A stretch of 64,000 bases of DNA from Chamaea fasciata (Eukaryota; Chordata; Aves; Passeriformes; Sylviidae). Shown here in pieces: positions 24,001 to 36,846 of the stretch. The stretch covers positions 41,745,656 to 41,809,655 of the forward strand of contig JARCOQ010000007.1 in assembly GCA_029207755.1 (NCBI GenBank), given 5' to 3'. Numbering within the stretch: the first letter of the stretch is position 1; every line of letters starts with the position of its first letter. The notes under the pieces are model-generated. The model ran no database searches and was not told the origin of the DNA. It was given only the letters and a program-made list of their open reading frames with translations. Position numbers and translations under genes: made by a program.

Positions 24001-27000
24001 CACAAGTGAGAATGGGCATTTTTTAAGGTATTGACTTCAGCACATGTGATTGGTCAACAGTCTTGTAGGGACCCTCTCAATTTGAACATCTAAGTGATGC
24101 CAGGTAATTGTCGTTTTTATCTATGCTTTTGTTTTCAGTTTTTGTCTTTTCCCACCAGTCTCCTCCAAAGCTGGTTACATTATCATGTGGTGCAACTTCT
24201 TCTGGGACTTGGGACTTCTTTGTCATAGTGACTTGTGCTCTTTAATTCTTATTGTTTTGCAGTGTTTGTATTCAGCCTTTGATCCTTCTTTTTGAACACT
24301 TGCTACTTGGCTCTTCTTAGTGTGAAAAGAGCTCCACCGATGGGCAGTTCTAACACAATTAAACAGATACTGTTTTTTGCTTGCCACCACCCACTGCCTG
24401 TGTGACAGAACACGTGGCAGCTTTTACTCTTTTACTGTAACGTAACGTGCAGCTCCTCTTATCTACCCTCCTTTTTCCTTAATTAATAAAATTAATCTCA
24501 ACTGGCACTTTTCTGAGATTTGATTAATTTCTGTCCTTTTGTCCCATTCTTCATTCTAATCCAACTGAATGTCTCTTCCTATAGCTGAAAGTCACTTTGG
24601 CTTTGGTTTCAATCTTCACCAATGGATGGTTTCTTATACTTGGTCATTTTTTTTTTCCTTTGTTCCTGCTTATTCTCTTTTCTTTAAAGTATGTCCTTAT
24701 GAAGAGCTGTTGATTTAGCTCAGCAGACTGATGTGCATCACCTTCTGAATGGCTTCCATAGACTGGGCACAGCTTTCTCATTGTGTTATGTATTCTTCTA
24801 AGCATTAATGTGACTCACAATTTTCATTGTTAGGAAACAATCCACAAGTATTACTTGTTGTTTCCTAAACCTGTTTCCTAGATGCATAAAAAGTGTCCTT
24901 GTTTCTGTGTAAAAATGAAGTTTTGGATAGCTCTTTTCTCTTTCTGAAAAGCAGAGTCATATGGGACAAGTCTCAGAATTATACTCTCTGAGGAACAGAC
25001 ACATTGATGGTTTGGGAAGAAGGTCAGAAAACAAAGCAGCTGATTTCAGTTTAGCTCAGGCATTATTTTATGATTTACATGCACCTTGTAAGTTTCCTGT
25101 TTCATGAAATGAAGGCCTAATTTTTTTTTGTTAGTGTTTATTTAAATTTTTCTAAAAGAAGGATTTATTGAATTACAAAATTTTCTTGATATGTTTTTGA
25201 GTGTTAGTAAATAACTGAGAGTGGAAATTAACTGAAACTAATCTTTGCTTCTAAGCATATTTATAATTTTAAAACTGAGATGAATGCTACTGATGTGAGA
25301 TTTCATGGGTGGGGAGGAGATAGTTCTCTTCAAAGCACTTTGATTTTTTTTTTTTAATGCCATCCTCCCTGAAGTGTTTCAGTAGCACATGACTGATGCA
25401 CTCTGTTATGAATACTGCTTTATATCTCTGTGGATTGATTACTTTTACAGCAATGTATCTTCTTACTGAAAAGACCGATGATGCAAAGGTTCATCCTATC
25501 CTGTAGAAACATGAGGGACTCTCCCCTGCTGGACACTGGATTTTTGATTGTTTATGTGAAGGTGTATAAACACCAACATGGGTTCTTAACAGCACAGAGA
25601 TGTACCATGCACTGATCTTGCTGAGAAAGAGTTCAAGTGCTTCTGTAGGCTTAGGGATTCAGTCAGGTTGTGTTTGTCATGCAGAAAGCAAGGGGTGCTG
25701 CTTTTTTAGTCAATATCTGGTCTGAAGCTGGTCATAAAATACAAACTTTAAGAGGGTTCCTTGCTCAGGAAATCTTTGTAACAACAAAGTCAAAAAAGCC
25801 TGGGGATTTGAGATTGTCTTTATGATATTTTAGATGGCTTATGGGAAAAAAGCATGGAATTAAAGGTTCCTGTTTCAATCAGTTCATTTGCTGTCTAGAT
25901 GGAACGCATCTTGTCTTTTATGTGTGTATTCTGCCATAACTAGTAGTAGAAGGTGGCTATCTATGTCTGCTGTACTTTTACTTACAGCCTTACTACTTTT
26001 TTTGATTGCCTTTCTGTTTTGTTCATATTACAAAATTCTAGTAAAAGCTTAAAATTATGAACATCTAAATATATGCAGCCTAGAAATTTTGAATTAGAAT
26101 TTCCTGAACCTAAATAAGAGAGCCTGTAGATGCTATTTGTTGTGTTTTTATGATTTTGTCTGTGGCCCATTAAATCTCTAATAACAAAAGACAGCAGCAT
26201 GCTTATGCAGGATAGATTCACTTTCTGTATTGGGTTTTTAAAAATTATAATGCTTTTATATTAGACAGCAGTCAGCATTGGCAATTTGCTTTTCCACAGT
26301 AGTATACTGTAATTTTAGGGACCCTTTATAGTGCTGCTTCTTGTGTCTTTGTCCATTTCTTATGTCGGTGTAACAGCGTAAGATTGTAATGTTGGACTTA
26401 CGGAAGATCTTCTGGTGGTTGAAGATGCTGCTAATACACTATCCGCCTCATTACCCAAAACATTTTTGAAAGCTTTAAAAAAAACACCAAAGCTTTTTCT
26501 GTTGTTTGTTTGTTTTTTTGGTGTTGTTTTTTTAAAGATACTTGAGGAAAATGTAGGAGTTAGTTCTACCATATTGTCCTTACATTTTTATGTTGTTCTA
26601 ATTTATAGATTTGCTGTTAACAGAACATGTACGTATGAGCTATAGCTTCTCAGTTTTATTTTACTCTGCTTGTAAACTGCTAAGAACAAACAATTTGATT
26701 TAAAAATGGTAAAAATTGATCTCCGAGTTTGGCTATCACAATTGTAAGACTTCCATGAAAAGCAATGAGAATTGCCAAGGATGTGGATTTCAGTGGCACA
26801 ATAGGGTGCTTGACGCTGCTGAACATCAGGAAGACCCCTTAAAACCAACTCATGAAAGGCTTGACAAAGCATTAGAAAGTTAATCCATCTTTTTCTTATT
26901 TTTCCTGGCTGTAGAACAGTGTGTCTCTGCCTCATATTCATGAGCAGAAGGTACAATGCATATGTAAACTGACTCTGCATTAAAATAAACAGAGCTTCTA

Positions 27001-27103
27001 CTGCAAATATGCACTTGATAACAAGACTGTAATGCATGGAGATCAGCTTATTTCACGACTATGAATAGCTATCATGAGAGTATAAAACAGAGGCAGGTGG
27101 AAA
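21071..27103. other. Long unique non-coding stretch
   Basis: About 6 kb without a supportable gene or recognised repeat. An open frame from 21176 to 21541 (121 codons) and a pair of opposing open frames around 23108-23576 were considered and not accepted, for lack of any recognisable domain. A T-rich stretch around 24640-24720 is unremarkable. Confidence 0.55.
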
Positions 27104-27387
27104 TGTTGGTTTGACTTTTGATATTTTCCTGGTCTTAGTGGGGATATAGTCAATTGTCTTTCTAGTAACTGGCACAGAACTGTGTTTTGGATTTGGTATG
27201 AGAATGGTGTCAATAACACACTGATGGTATTAGTTGTTGCTGTGCAGGGCTTTTAGTTCTTACTGTCAAGGACTTCTCAGTTTCCTGGCCTCTGCCTGCA
27301 AGCCGGTGCACAAGAAACCAGGACATGTTCAGGACGGCTGACCTGAACTGCCCAAAGGAATGTTCCATACCATGGATCATCACTCAG

Positions 27388-27394
27388 TATATAA
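27388..27394 (+). promoter_or_regulatory. LTR TATA box
   Basis: TATATAA within CAGTATATAAG in the U3-like half of the plus-strand LTR, about 170 bases upstream of the LTR poly(A) signal, a normal position for an LTR promoter. Present-day activity is unknown. Confidence 0.55.
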
Positions 27395-27559
27395 GTTGTG
27401 GAGACTTGGTTGTGGGGGGCCAGCCAGATACTGCTGGGGGGCCTGGCTAGGTCAGTAGGTGGTGAACAGTGGTTGTGAACCCAAATCATATTAGGGTTTG
27501 GGGGGGTTTGTTCCTCTCTATCTTTTACCTTTTATCATAGTATTTTACTTTATTCAATT

Positions 27560-27565
27560 ATTAAA
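27560..27565 (+). promoter_or_regulatory. LTR polyadenylation signal ATTAAA
   Basis: ATTAAA in CAATTATTAAACTC, about 120 bases before the LTR end, where this LTR layout keeps its poly(A) signal. Confidence 0.5.
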
Positions 27566-27687
27566 CTCTTCTTACCTCAACCCATGCATTTTACCTTTTT
27601 CTGACTCTTCCCTGTCCCACAAAGTAAGGACAGGAGTGAGCAAGCATCTTGTGGTACTTAGTTGTTGGCTGGAATTAAACCAAAACA

Positions 27688-30600
27688 GGATTTATTTGCT
27701 CCAATGCTGGATAGATAAACTTGATTTTGACTAAGTTACATTACATTATGGAAAAGGTCTGAAGTGTATCTTAGGTTGAATAGCAAGTAGGAAAATTGAG
27801 CTATCCTTACACTATAGAGTTAAATGTACTTTAGAATTTTCGGGAGATAGGTCATGAGGTCACCAAGAAGACAAGCATATTTTAATCTATGGAAATCCAG
27901 ATTGTTAGGATCCTCCTGCATAAGAAAATGTGCTACACTGACTTTTTTTGGAGGAAAGCATGCTTTATTTAAATACCTGTTATTTTGTCATTTCTAATTA
28001 GCTTATCTTTCAATGTGTACTGAATTGATCCAGAAACACTATAGCAGCAAATTAAGGTGTGGTTTAAATTAAGTGTTTAAGCATGTCAATTCTGTATGTT
28101 CCGCATTCGCCATGCTTGATCTGTTACACTCCACTGTTTACAGCTTTTCATGATTTTCTTGGAAATATTTCAGTAGCCATATGCATGTAATATGAGAGCA
28201 GAACCTGCAAGGGTTTTTAGAGGCATGTGGCCTTGTTACCGTCTTTCTAAAGACCAGGTACTGTGCTTGTGGAGCAAAAATCAGCACCCCATTAGTGTAG
28301 CTTCACCATCACTTGGGCTTCCTCTGTGTGTAATAGAAAGGCTGTTTTATAAATGAACAGAGAACCCATTATTTGATTACCTGTTGACACACCATCTGAT
28401 ATATGAAAGTTATCTTGGCCTGTGTGCTGTCCCAATAAATTGCTAACACAGAGAACAAGAATGAAGGATTAATTACTAAAAGGTACTAAGATGCATTAGG
28501 CAGCTTAGGTTGAGCTGTGTAGAGAAATAAAATACCTAGTTGTCTTAATCTTTAGATAGTACTTATGAGACACCTCCCATCTGTCAACAGTCATGGCTCT
28601 GGAAACAGTCACAGCATCTTTCCACCTTGTCTGGAGTATTGGTAAAAGCTGTGCCAGATTAAATGTCTTGGGGGTGATAGGGTTAGGGTTTTTTTAGGAA
28701 GTTTCCTGTATTGCACTCTAGGCCAATAGGCTTACTTATAAGTGGCTCACTGCCACTTACTTATTTTATTTTGATTCTAAAAATGTTTTCAAATGTAGAG
28801 TCAAAAAGAAATCTTTTGAGCAACAGTTGTTTGAAAGTTTATATGTATGGAAGAACTGATAGATTCGAACCTTCTTTCTTTGTGTATGGAGGATGCTGTG
28901 TCCTCTCTACATTCTTCCATGCTTATTATAGAATATTCCATTGATATCGGTCCTCCATCTAGACTCGTCATTTAGCCTGTTAAATTTCATTATCTAGAGT
29001 GATGCATTTATTATTTATATGGGAGATGGGTGGCTTTTTCCCCCAATGTTCTTCATCAGATGCTTTAACAGTATTTGTAAGAGACTTTTTTTCCACATGG
29101 TGTCACAGTTTACCCACAGATCTGTATGTAACTAGAGATGCATTTGACTACAGAGCTACTTTCCTCTTCCCAGCCTGTGACACCAGTTCAAAGTCCATGT
29201 ATGTGGCTGATGCAGAGGATTCAAGTATTTATTAGTAAAATCTGTTGACATTTAGGATTTTTGGTGCCTTCCTAAACAGCAATCCTCTCTGAGAGAAAAC
29301 CTTGAGCATGTTGTTATTCATTGCTTCCCTTATGGTTTTGCTGATGCTAATGCATACTCAAGGAAGGAGAGTTTTCTCTGATTCACATTCACTGATGTGT
29401 TTTTCCCCTGCTCTGATCCATCAAAGATCTGCAGGTGAAAGATTTGGTTCTTTTGAAAGAAAGAAGAAAAACACGACTATGCATATTTTCCCTAGTGGTT
29501 TCTTTTTCTTTTTGTCTTCATATTTAATCACATAAGCATTCATTACCTGTTTGTGTATCATCTCCGCTCTGATCTGAACCCATTTAACCAAAAGGAACTG
29601 GCGAAGTTTTAATTTTTTCAGTGTCTGCCTGAGGTTTAAATTATGCATTTTGAAGTTTTAAAACTTTAAAGTAGTTGTTTTCTTTACACCTACAGGTTAA
29701 AAGGATTCAGCAGGGAATGTTGTATTCTTGGTTTAGGATTTCAAAAGCTCTGTTTACTTTTAACATGCTTGGGTTTACAGCACAACACTATGTAGTGGAG
29801 AAATGCATACAAGTAATTACGTCAATTACCATCAGCTCTATGCAGTTCTTCTGTGATGCTATGTGATTTAAATGTCATTATGTCTGGAAAAGGATGGGAA
29901 ATTGTTGTTTTTAGCTTCTGTTTGCTGCTAACAGCTGTTTTTATGACTGGTTTTGCTCATAAACAGGTGTTTAGAACATTCCTTTGACTAAGTAATACAG
30001 CTTGTGCTGCTGTGAATTAAATTGTCTTGCTTGTCTATGTAGCTTGGATTTCTTTTGTTTTCACCTCTTTAAAGAAAAGAAAAATATAAAAGCAGGAAGG
30101 CTCCCAACATCTGAGGTTTTGGTAAGTCATGCTTGGAGACACTGGAAGTTTATGATGAGAAAGAATGTGTCCTTCAAGAAAAAGATATTTTGCTATGGGT
30201 ATCTGTGGTCATGGCCTCTCAATTAACTCTCTTTTTATGCTGGTTCCTGTCTATTCCTGTTGAAGGAACTTTCTGCTGCTTTCTCTACTTTAGTTAGAGG
30301 TCCTGTTCCTGGTGCTTTTTTATGCCTGAAGCATATCTGTGGTAGGTGGTACAGGATTGGACATATGCACCAAAAGTAAGTATGTGTTCAGTAATATTCC
30401 ATGGTGAACACTTAACTCTGTGTAAAATTTGAAAAGTATCATCAGATGGTGCTTCTGAAAAAGGTAAGGTGAATTCTTCCCCTGCCCCCCATTCTCATTC
30501 CTAACATCTGAAAGCAAAGAAGATGCATTCTTTGTAATCTGGAGACTTGACAGTACTTACAGGTAAATTAAAGCCTCGAAAGATCTTGTTGGGTCCTGTT

Positions 30601-33600
30601 TTTAAGCTATTTTCTATGTGTATTTCATTCTAAAAATTTTTGGTCTCCATTCCTTGCTAGTTAATCAGAGACTAGAATAGCAGAGTTTTCACCTGAATTG
30701 GTTGCTGTCATTTTATATATGATCGAGAATGCTTAATTTCTTTTACAAAAAAAGAACCCATCCAGGATCTGCTCAGCCATCTAAAACATGTAGATGCCAT
30801 CTGCAGCACTCATGTTGGTGCCTGAATGGTGGAGACCATCTCCTGCTTCAGTTGCATGTGTGGTGCCATTTATTTCTGACATAGCTATTATTGACACATT
30901 TCTGATGCATTTAATATATAATGGTATTTCATGAGAGAGAGCAAGAGAGAGTATATTGTCTCAGTTAAGAGATTAAGGATGAACAGACAGAGGTTTAAAC
31001 AGAAGCTGGGGAAGAGCTTAGAAAGAACCTGGACCATATTTGTGCCTCAATCCACTGCCTAATCCATATGACCATTTTTTAAAATTGTAATTTGAACAGA
31101 AGTAGCAGTTCACCATTACCTCATGGTCACACAGTGAAGGCCTCTGCCTTTCTCTGGATCCTTACCAAGAAAACAGTGAGAATATTTGTTTCTAAGGTAG
31201 GCAACCCAGCTTCCCCACCCCAGCCTTGGAGTTTCACAGGCATCTCTTCAAAAATGCTGCTTTTATGTGAAACAACTTTTACTTCTGAATCAAAGTGTGT
31301 GTGTAAAATCTGCAGAAATGGGAGGAGAGGCTTCGGTTGAAGGGAAATATTTCAGCAGGAAATGGAGTGTGGTGGAGACACATGGAAGTTGTTCAGAACC
31401 AAGTCACATCCCCCATTGATGTAGCTGAGTTATGGGGCTATATAGACATTGGTTGTGATTTTTTGAAGTGGTTTTGTGTCTGCTTGGTTGGTGATACATT
31501 GACAGTCTCTACACTGCATAGCTTTGGGAGATGCGCATCTATCTGGAACACTCATCTTCTCATATATGCCTGCATTGTCATTGTCTGTGATTTTTCTAGG
31601 CATACCATGTACTTTCCTTTAGACAGTGTTTGGGTGTTTAGACAATGATTTTCTTCCAGATATAAGCGGAGATTCCACTGTGCACTCTTTTGTTGCCTCT
31701 TGTTTGGTTTAAATCTCATTTGGGAGAAAAAAAAGAAGCTCCTTGTTCTTATTTATTAATTTATTTTTATGTTTTATCTTTTTAATTGTTGGTAACAAAA
31801 CCAAAGATCCCTAGAGCTGTTTATTAATTTGAAGTGAGAATAACAGGAAAACAATGCAGCTAAATTAATATTTGTACAGGCCAGCAAAACTTAGCAGTGG
31901 TAGTGTAGTACAGGGAGATTTCAGTCTCTGGTACATCAATAAATAACCTATTACAGTTATCTGGATTTTAGTCTGTGCACATGTGTTCTGTAAGATGAGG
32001 TAGTAAACTCCAGTTTATGTCTTGCCTTTCATAAGTCGGATGTTGTTAGAGCCATGTCCTTGTTCTGGCTCTAGGATCCAGAGACTTTAAAATTATTCCT
32101 CCTGACATGCGTAAAAGACTTGAAAACTTTGTTTCTAATACTTCAGCTCTTTTTTGTGACAAGAATAATAGTGTAAAGTCTGTCCTTGGCCCCTCAGGAT
32201 GGTTAATATATACCCATTTAGGCAGATTCCCCGTCCCATTATGACCAAAGTGGCTTTTGATGGTACCCATGCATGCAGTGATCTCTGGACTCAAGGTGAA
32301 CTCTTTAGTGAGTAATTGCCAACAAAATACTCTTCCTGGAAAACTGAATGAAGAATCTGTTTTATTATTATTTAGGAGAATTTATTGCATCTTAGTACTT
32401 TTTATGGAGCAGTGAACTTTCCTGTGGAGTAGAGAACTCATATCTTCAGATTAGACTTCAAGAAAGAGATGAGGAAGTTGAAAGTGGAAGGACTGAAATG
32501 CAGTAAGTTTGTGCTTGTTTTCAGAGTGATGCTGACAAAAACTAAACTTTAATTTACATTTTGACTGGCTAAAGGAATTTACATCAAAACCAATAAAAAA
32601 TCAAGTCTTAATAAATAGATATAGGAAATTATGTAGAAATACTCTTTGTCCCACTAGGACAGCAAAGGTGTGGATTGGATGGGATCAACTAATCTTGCCT
32701 GTGGTTTTATAAGTCTTTCTCACCTTATTGCAGGTGTGTAGGTGTAGGGATATTGAAGTTCACTGTGATTCCTTCCAAGCCAGTTATTCAGAATGGAAAC
32801 CTGCGTATTTTTACCCATTAAAAAATTAACAGCTCTTCCTACTGTAGTTGTGACCTTGTCAGACTGGATAGTCTGGGAGCATGGCAGAGATGTTTCAAAA
32901 TTTGCACTTCTTTTAAGTTGCAGGGCTGCTGCTGAAAGCTGCTGGTGATGCTGCTGCTCACTGCTTTCCATTCAGCTGTGGAGGGATGGGCTGTTAGTGT
33001 TCCATACTACCGTTGCTAAAATCCATTGTACTATAATCAAGTTAAATTTCATCACTGGAATCTGGAGTTCTGGCCTAGATGGAAAGTGTTATCTTTCAGC
33101 CCATGGCCAGATCTCTTGGACACCAGTGGATTTCACATGTTGGAAACCTGTTTCTGGGGTACTTCTTTCCCAGATTGAAGTATGCCTAGGAGGACCCTGT
33201 TCTTCTCTCCTAGGGCTCCTCCTCTCAAAAGCAACAGTAGACATCAGCGCTGCTTTCCAAAACCCAGTCATCTCACTTGTTCAGCAGGAATTTTTCTCAC
33301 CAGTGGAGGAGAGAGGCTGCCTGGGGGAACAGAGGAGGAGTGTGGAGTAACTATTGGGTTGGGATAGCTCAATAGGGATGGGATTCAACTGACTGTGGGG
33401 GTGGTGTACAGTGTCATTTTAAATATCCTTTGGTAGCTAGCCTGGCCTGCAGTTGGCACTCAGGATAGCACAGCTTTCCTCGTTGTATTTGCCAGTGCTG
33501 TGTATGTGTCTTGGCTAATGCTAGCGTGTTTTAAGTGGTGCAGACATATGTGCTTAGGCAGCAGTATGTTGTGCTTAACTAAAATTTTATGAGCCTTGTA

Positions 33601-36600
33601 AGACTAAGGCAGACAGGAGATAAATATATAGTAGAGCTATAGCTGCTGATTTTTGAGGATTCTTCAGAAATCTAGGTAGTTATAACACCTCATGATTTTA
33701 ATGATGTTTTTAGTATGACTTGATAGGGTGTATGGTCATTCACCACGTGACCGTCCTCTGATTCATTAGCAAGCTCTGTAGCCTGAGAAAGCTACATGTT
33801 CAGTGGCTCTATTCAGCTGGCCTTTGCCGAGGATGGGAATGTTAAGTGGTACCCCTTATTTCCAAATTTTCAATTTTTTCTTTTTCAGCTACCCTTATCA
33901 GTGACAGTCTTCACTGGCTATGCTATGATGCAGTATTGCTTTATGTTTCACTTAGGAATTAAATGCCATTTAGTAGTATGTGAAACAATTTGTGTATTTA
34001 ACCAGTGGAGTATAAGCATTTTGGAATTCATTTAATGTCTGGTGTTATTTCTTCATGGTTTATATAGTCATTAATTTTGGTGGAAATAAAGCTTTTACCT
34101 AGATCTGTGGCTTTAGTTTCAACTAATTGAGTTTGTAGTGAGCTTCTCATCCAAATGGACCCTTTTCTGAAAGAGGAGTAACATGCTGTGTGATGAGCTG
34201 GTCAGGAAGTCCTCCCCACACTCTGCTCCTAGAGAATCTGGTGTCTAGCAGGAGCTAGCTGTCACATACAACCCTGAATGCAGGCCGAGGACTGAGAACT
34301 TAAGTCTAAAAATTATCTTGTGATTAGGATCCTGAGCAGGAATATTTCTATTCTTGTGCTTCTGATACAGTATGCGACAGGTTATAGGAGAAAGGAAACT
34401 GAACAATAGACTGAAAAGCAGTAATGTAAAAATATTACTTAAGTTTCAAATGTCCTATTTCCTGCATGTATTGATGCTGGACACTTGCCAACAGGACTGT
34501 AAGGGTTTTTTACTGCTTCACTTCAAATTTTTTTTCCCTCCATTTCACAGCACTCTAGGGTCTTCTATTAATTTTCTCTTTTTTGAGTTGAAATGAAGCT
34601 TGGGCTGCTTTATTCTCTGCCCTTTATTTCCCTGGAGGATAAGGAAATAGAAGGGAAAAATATCCATTGGGGCTGGAGTAATCAAAATTGTTCTTTGGGA
34701 TAGCTTTACAGGTTTCAGTTTAAACATGAGACAAGAAAAGACAGGGAAAAAATCTTCTTCAAGACTCCATCTAGTTAAATATATGCAGCACTTCAGACTT
34801 TGATTTTAAAACTTGCAGGGTTTGAGAGAAGCAAGGCATTAAAAAGCATAATATTCCTTCTTAAATTTTTAGGACTAGTTTCTTTGCTCTAGTTAGCTGC
34901 AGACTAACTTTGCTCTAGTTAATTGCATCCAGCTCCTTGAAATGCTCACTTTGTGAGCTAAGGATTCTCTAATTTTAGAGCTATGTGAACTTACTTGTTT
35001 GTACAAATACTTGGTTGTCAGTTCCTAAAACATTCGAGATTCTAGGTCAAAAAAAGAGCTTTTGTGTTGTGGAACTGTGTGAAGATAAGATGTGAGAAGT
35101 ATTTTTCAAATTTTAAGATTCTCTTTTTCAGCAGAAAGTAAGGAAGGACAAAAATACTTAAAATAATAAATTACAGAGGAAATACAGTTTCATGAAACCA
35201 ATAAAACACTTAAGAAAATCCTGTTAAAGATTGAAGGATAGAAAATGCAAAATTACTACAAGAAAATACTTTTCAAACAATTGATAAACTGTTGTAATAA
35301 TTCAGATTGATGCTTTCAAAACCTCAATAAATTCTCAGTTTTCTGTATAGATGATTGGATTCTATTTCGCTGTTCGTCATAGAGATTTGAGGGGAGTTTT
35401 ATGGCTCAATTTCATAGTCAACCTCTAACAAGAAAAAAAATTGATAAGAAATGTGATGAAGAGAGCAGTGCCCCCAGTCTTGTTCTTCCTTATAGCTATG
35501 CCATTGCCTCAGGCTATGGCCACAGTTGAAAATGGAGAAGTGGATTAGAGCTTGTTTGTTTCTTAACTGCAAGTTCACAGTAAGACATAGACTCTCACTG
35601 TACTTAAGATTTGATTGTAGTTTGTTACTCACTGTTTGTATACTTCCCAGTGAGGCATTTCCTTCTGTTTGATGTTACCAGGCTCCTTCTTTTTTATCTT
35701 TAGTATTCTGTGCTTCTAAGTATATTTCCCTATTTATGAAAAATTTAGTTGCAATAGGAAAATTCCTTCTGAGACTGTAATTATTTTTCTATTTTTCTTT
35801 ATTTTTCTTTTCAGAAGCAAGTGATAAAAGGTCAGCAACAAAGTCATACTCCTAGGAGAAATCAAGAATATATCAGTTAGATATGGTGTGAGTGGCAGAC
35901 AGAGCTACTCAGTCATGAATGGTGATAAGATGCATGGAAGGCTCTTTTTTTCTTGAAGTAACAGAAGAACCTAAATCATGGAACTAAAACTGAAAGGCAG
36001 CAGATTCAACAGTAATTGATAAAATTAAATACTTCTGACGTGTTTCATAACTAAGCAGTGAAACTCATTACCACAAGATATCATCAAGGCAAAGAGCTTA
36101 ACTGCAGCTCTTTAATAGAAAATTCATCTGGATAAAAGTACATCTAGGATTAGGTTATAATTTTCTTTTCATGGATTAGAATATACATAGGGGACATATG
36201 AGACTTGCACTCATTTAGTTTTTATTCCTCTCTTTCTGTCGTAGGGGCTTGAAAGATACTTCTCACATATAGGAATTTCTCTCTTGATGATCAGACTCCT
36301 CTGTGATTGCTTACTGCTGCTTTCCTTTGTAACTGCACTGGGACTCTGTTTTGGCTGTTCTTAGGCACAGGGTACCATGAGCAGACAAACCAGATCAAGA
36401 GAGGTGTCCACTACTGAAGCTTTTTGAGTTTTGTTCACCTTTCTTCTCTTAACTGCTTAAAGCCAGTTCTGTCTGAAATTTTCTTTCTGGAAATCTTTCA
36501 GATTTTGAGAAGAGTGGCCTATGTTTCAAGCACCATTGATTATATGTTTTGCAGTTTGTGGAATGTTTTGCTATGGAAGTGATGCATGGAGAAAAAAGAC

Positions 36601-36807
36601 GTAGCTTCCTTCTTGCACTGTGTGTCTTTTCCACTTTAAGTTACTAGAAAGACTTCGTATGTGCAAACTGCAAGTGAAGCCATGTAAGCATTTGCAAAGC
36701 TATCCATTACCAAAGTATGTTCTGTTTCTTTGCAGTCCACAATAGCAGAAAAACCCTTTTTCAGTTGTGTGTTTTTCTTCAGCCACTGACTAATAAAGAA
36801 CATACTG
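27688..36807. other. Long unique non-coding stretch
   Basis: About 9 kb without a supportable gene. Features noted: acceptor-like tracts at 29680-29695 and 35785-35814, an AATAAA with weak context at 34085-34090, a short tandem duplication at 34883-34927, and an AG|GT juxtaposition near 32726. None identifies a known transcript. Confidence 0.55.
34883..34927. repeat. Local tandem duplication, 26-bp period
   Basis: TTTGCTCTAGTTAGCTGCA at 34883-34901 recurs as TTTGCTCTAGTTAATTGCA at 34909-34927 with two substitutions, consistent with a small local duplication. Confidence 0.75.
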
Positions 36808-36846
36808 AGACTTTTGAGAACCAGAAGCTCTGGTTCTCAAAAGTCT
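36808..36846. repeat. Perfect inverted repeat, 18-bp arms, 3-nt spacer
   Basis: The left arm AGACTTTTGAGAACCAGA (36808-36825) is followed by AGC and then by its exact reverse complement (36829-36846). One more G-T pair and an A-T pair can be added outside in RNA form. A perfect arm of this length with such a short spacer is rare by chance and would extrude as a DNA cruciform or fold as an RNA hairpin. The surrounding sequence is unique AT-rich DNA. Confidence 0.95.

Larger units (their letters stand above)
27104..27687 (+). mobile_element. Solo endogenous-retrovirus LTR, plus strand
   Basis: This 584-bp block starts TGTTGGTTTGACTTT and ends TTAAACCAAAACA, so it has TG...CA ends. Internal landmarks appear in LTR order: a TGTGTTTTGGATTTGG block, ATAACACACTGATGG, TCAAGGACTTCTCAG, CATTCC-type upstream words, the TATA-like TATATAA at 27388-27394, a GGTGGTGAACAG motif, the poly(A) signal ATTAAA at 27560-27565, then CTCAACCCATGCATTTTACC and a GAGTGAGCAAGCATCTTGTG block before the terminus. 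This matches a widespread songbird LTR layout. No internal viral genes lie nearby, so it is a solo LTR. Flanks read GGAAA (27099-27103) and GGATT (27688-27692), at best a decayed target-site duplication. Confidence 0.8.

Noticed and set aside
28858..28875. GGTTCGAATC on the minus strand, like a tRNA T-loop
   Set aside because: The flanking bases cannot form the 5-bp T stem, and no A-box or cloverleaf is found upstream.
33080..33360. Overlapping plus and minus frames in a slightly GC-rich stretch after TTTCAG
   Set aside because: No domain, no clear donor and conflicting frames on both strands.
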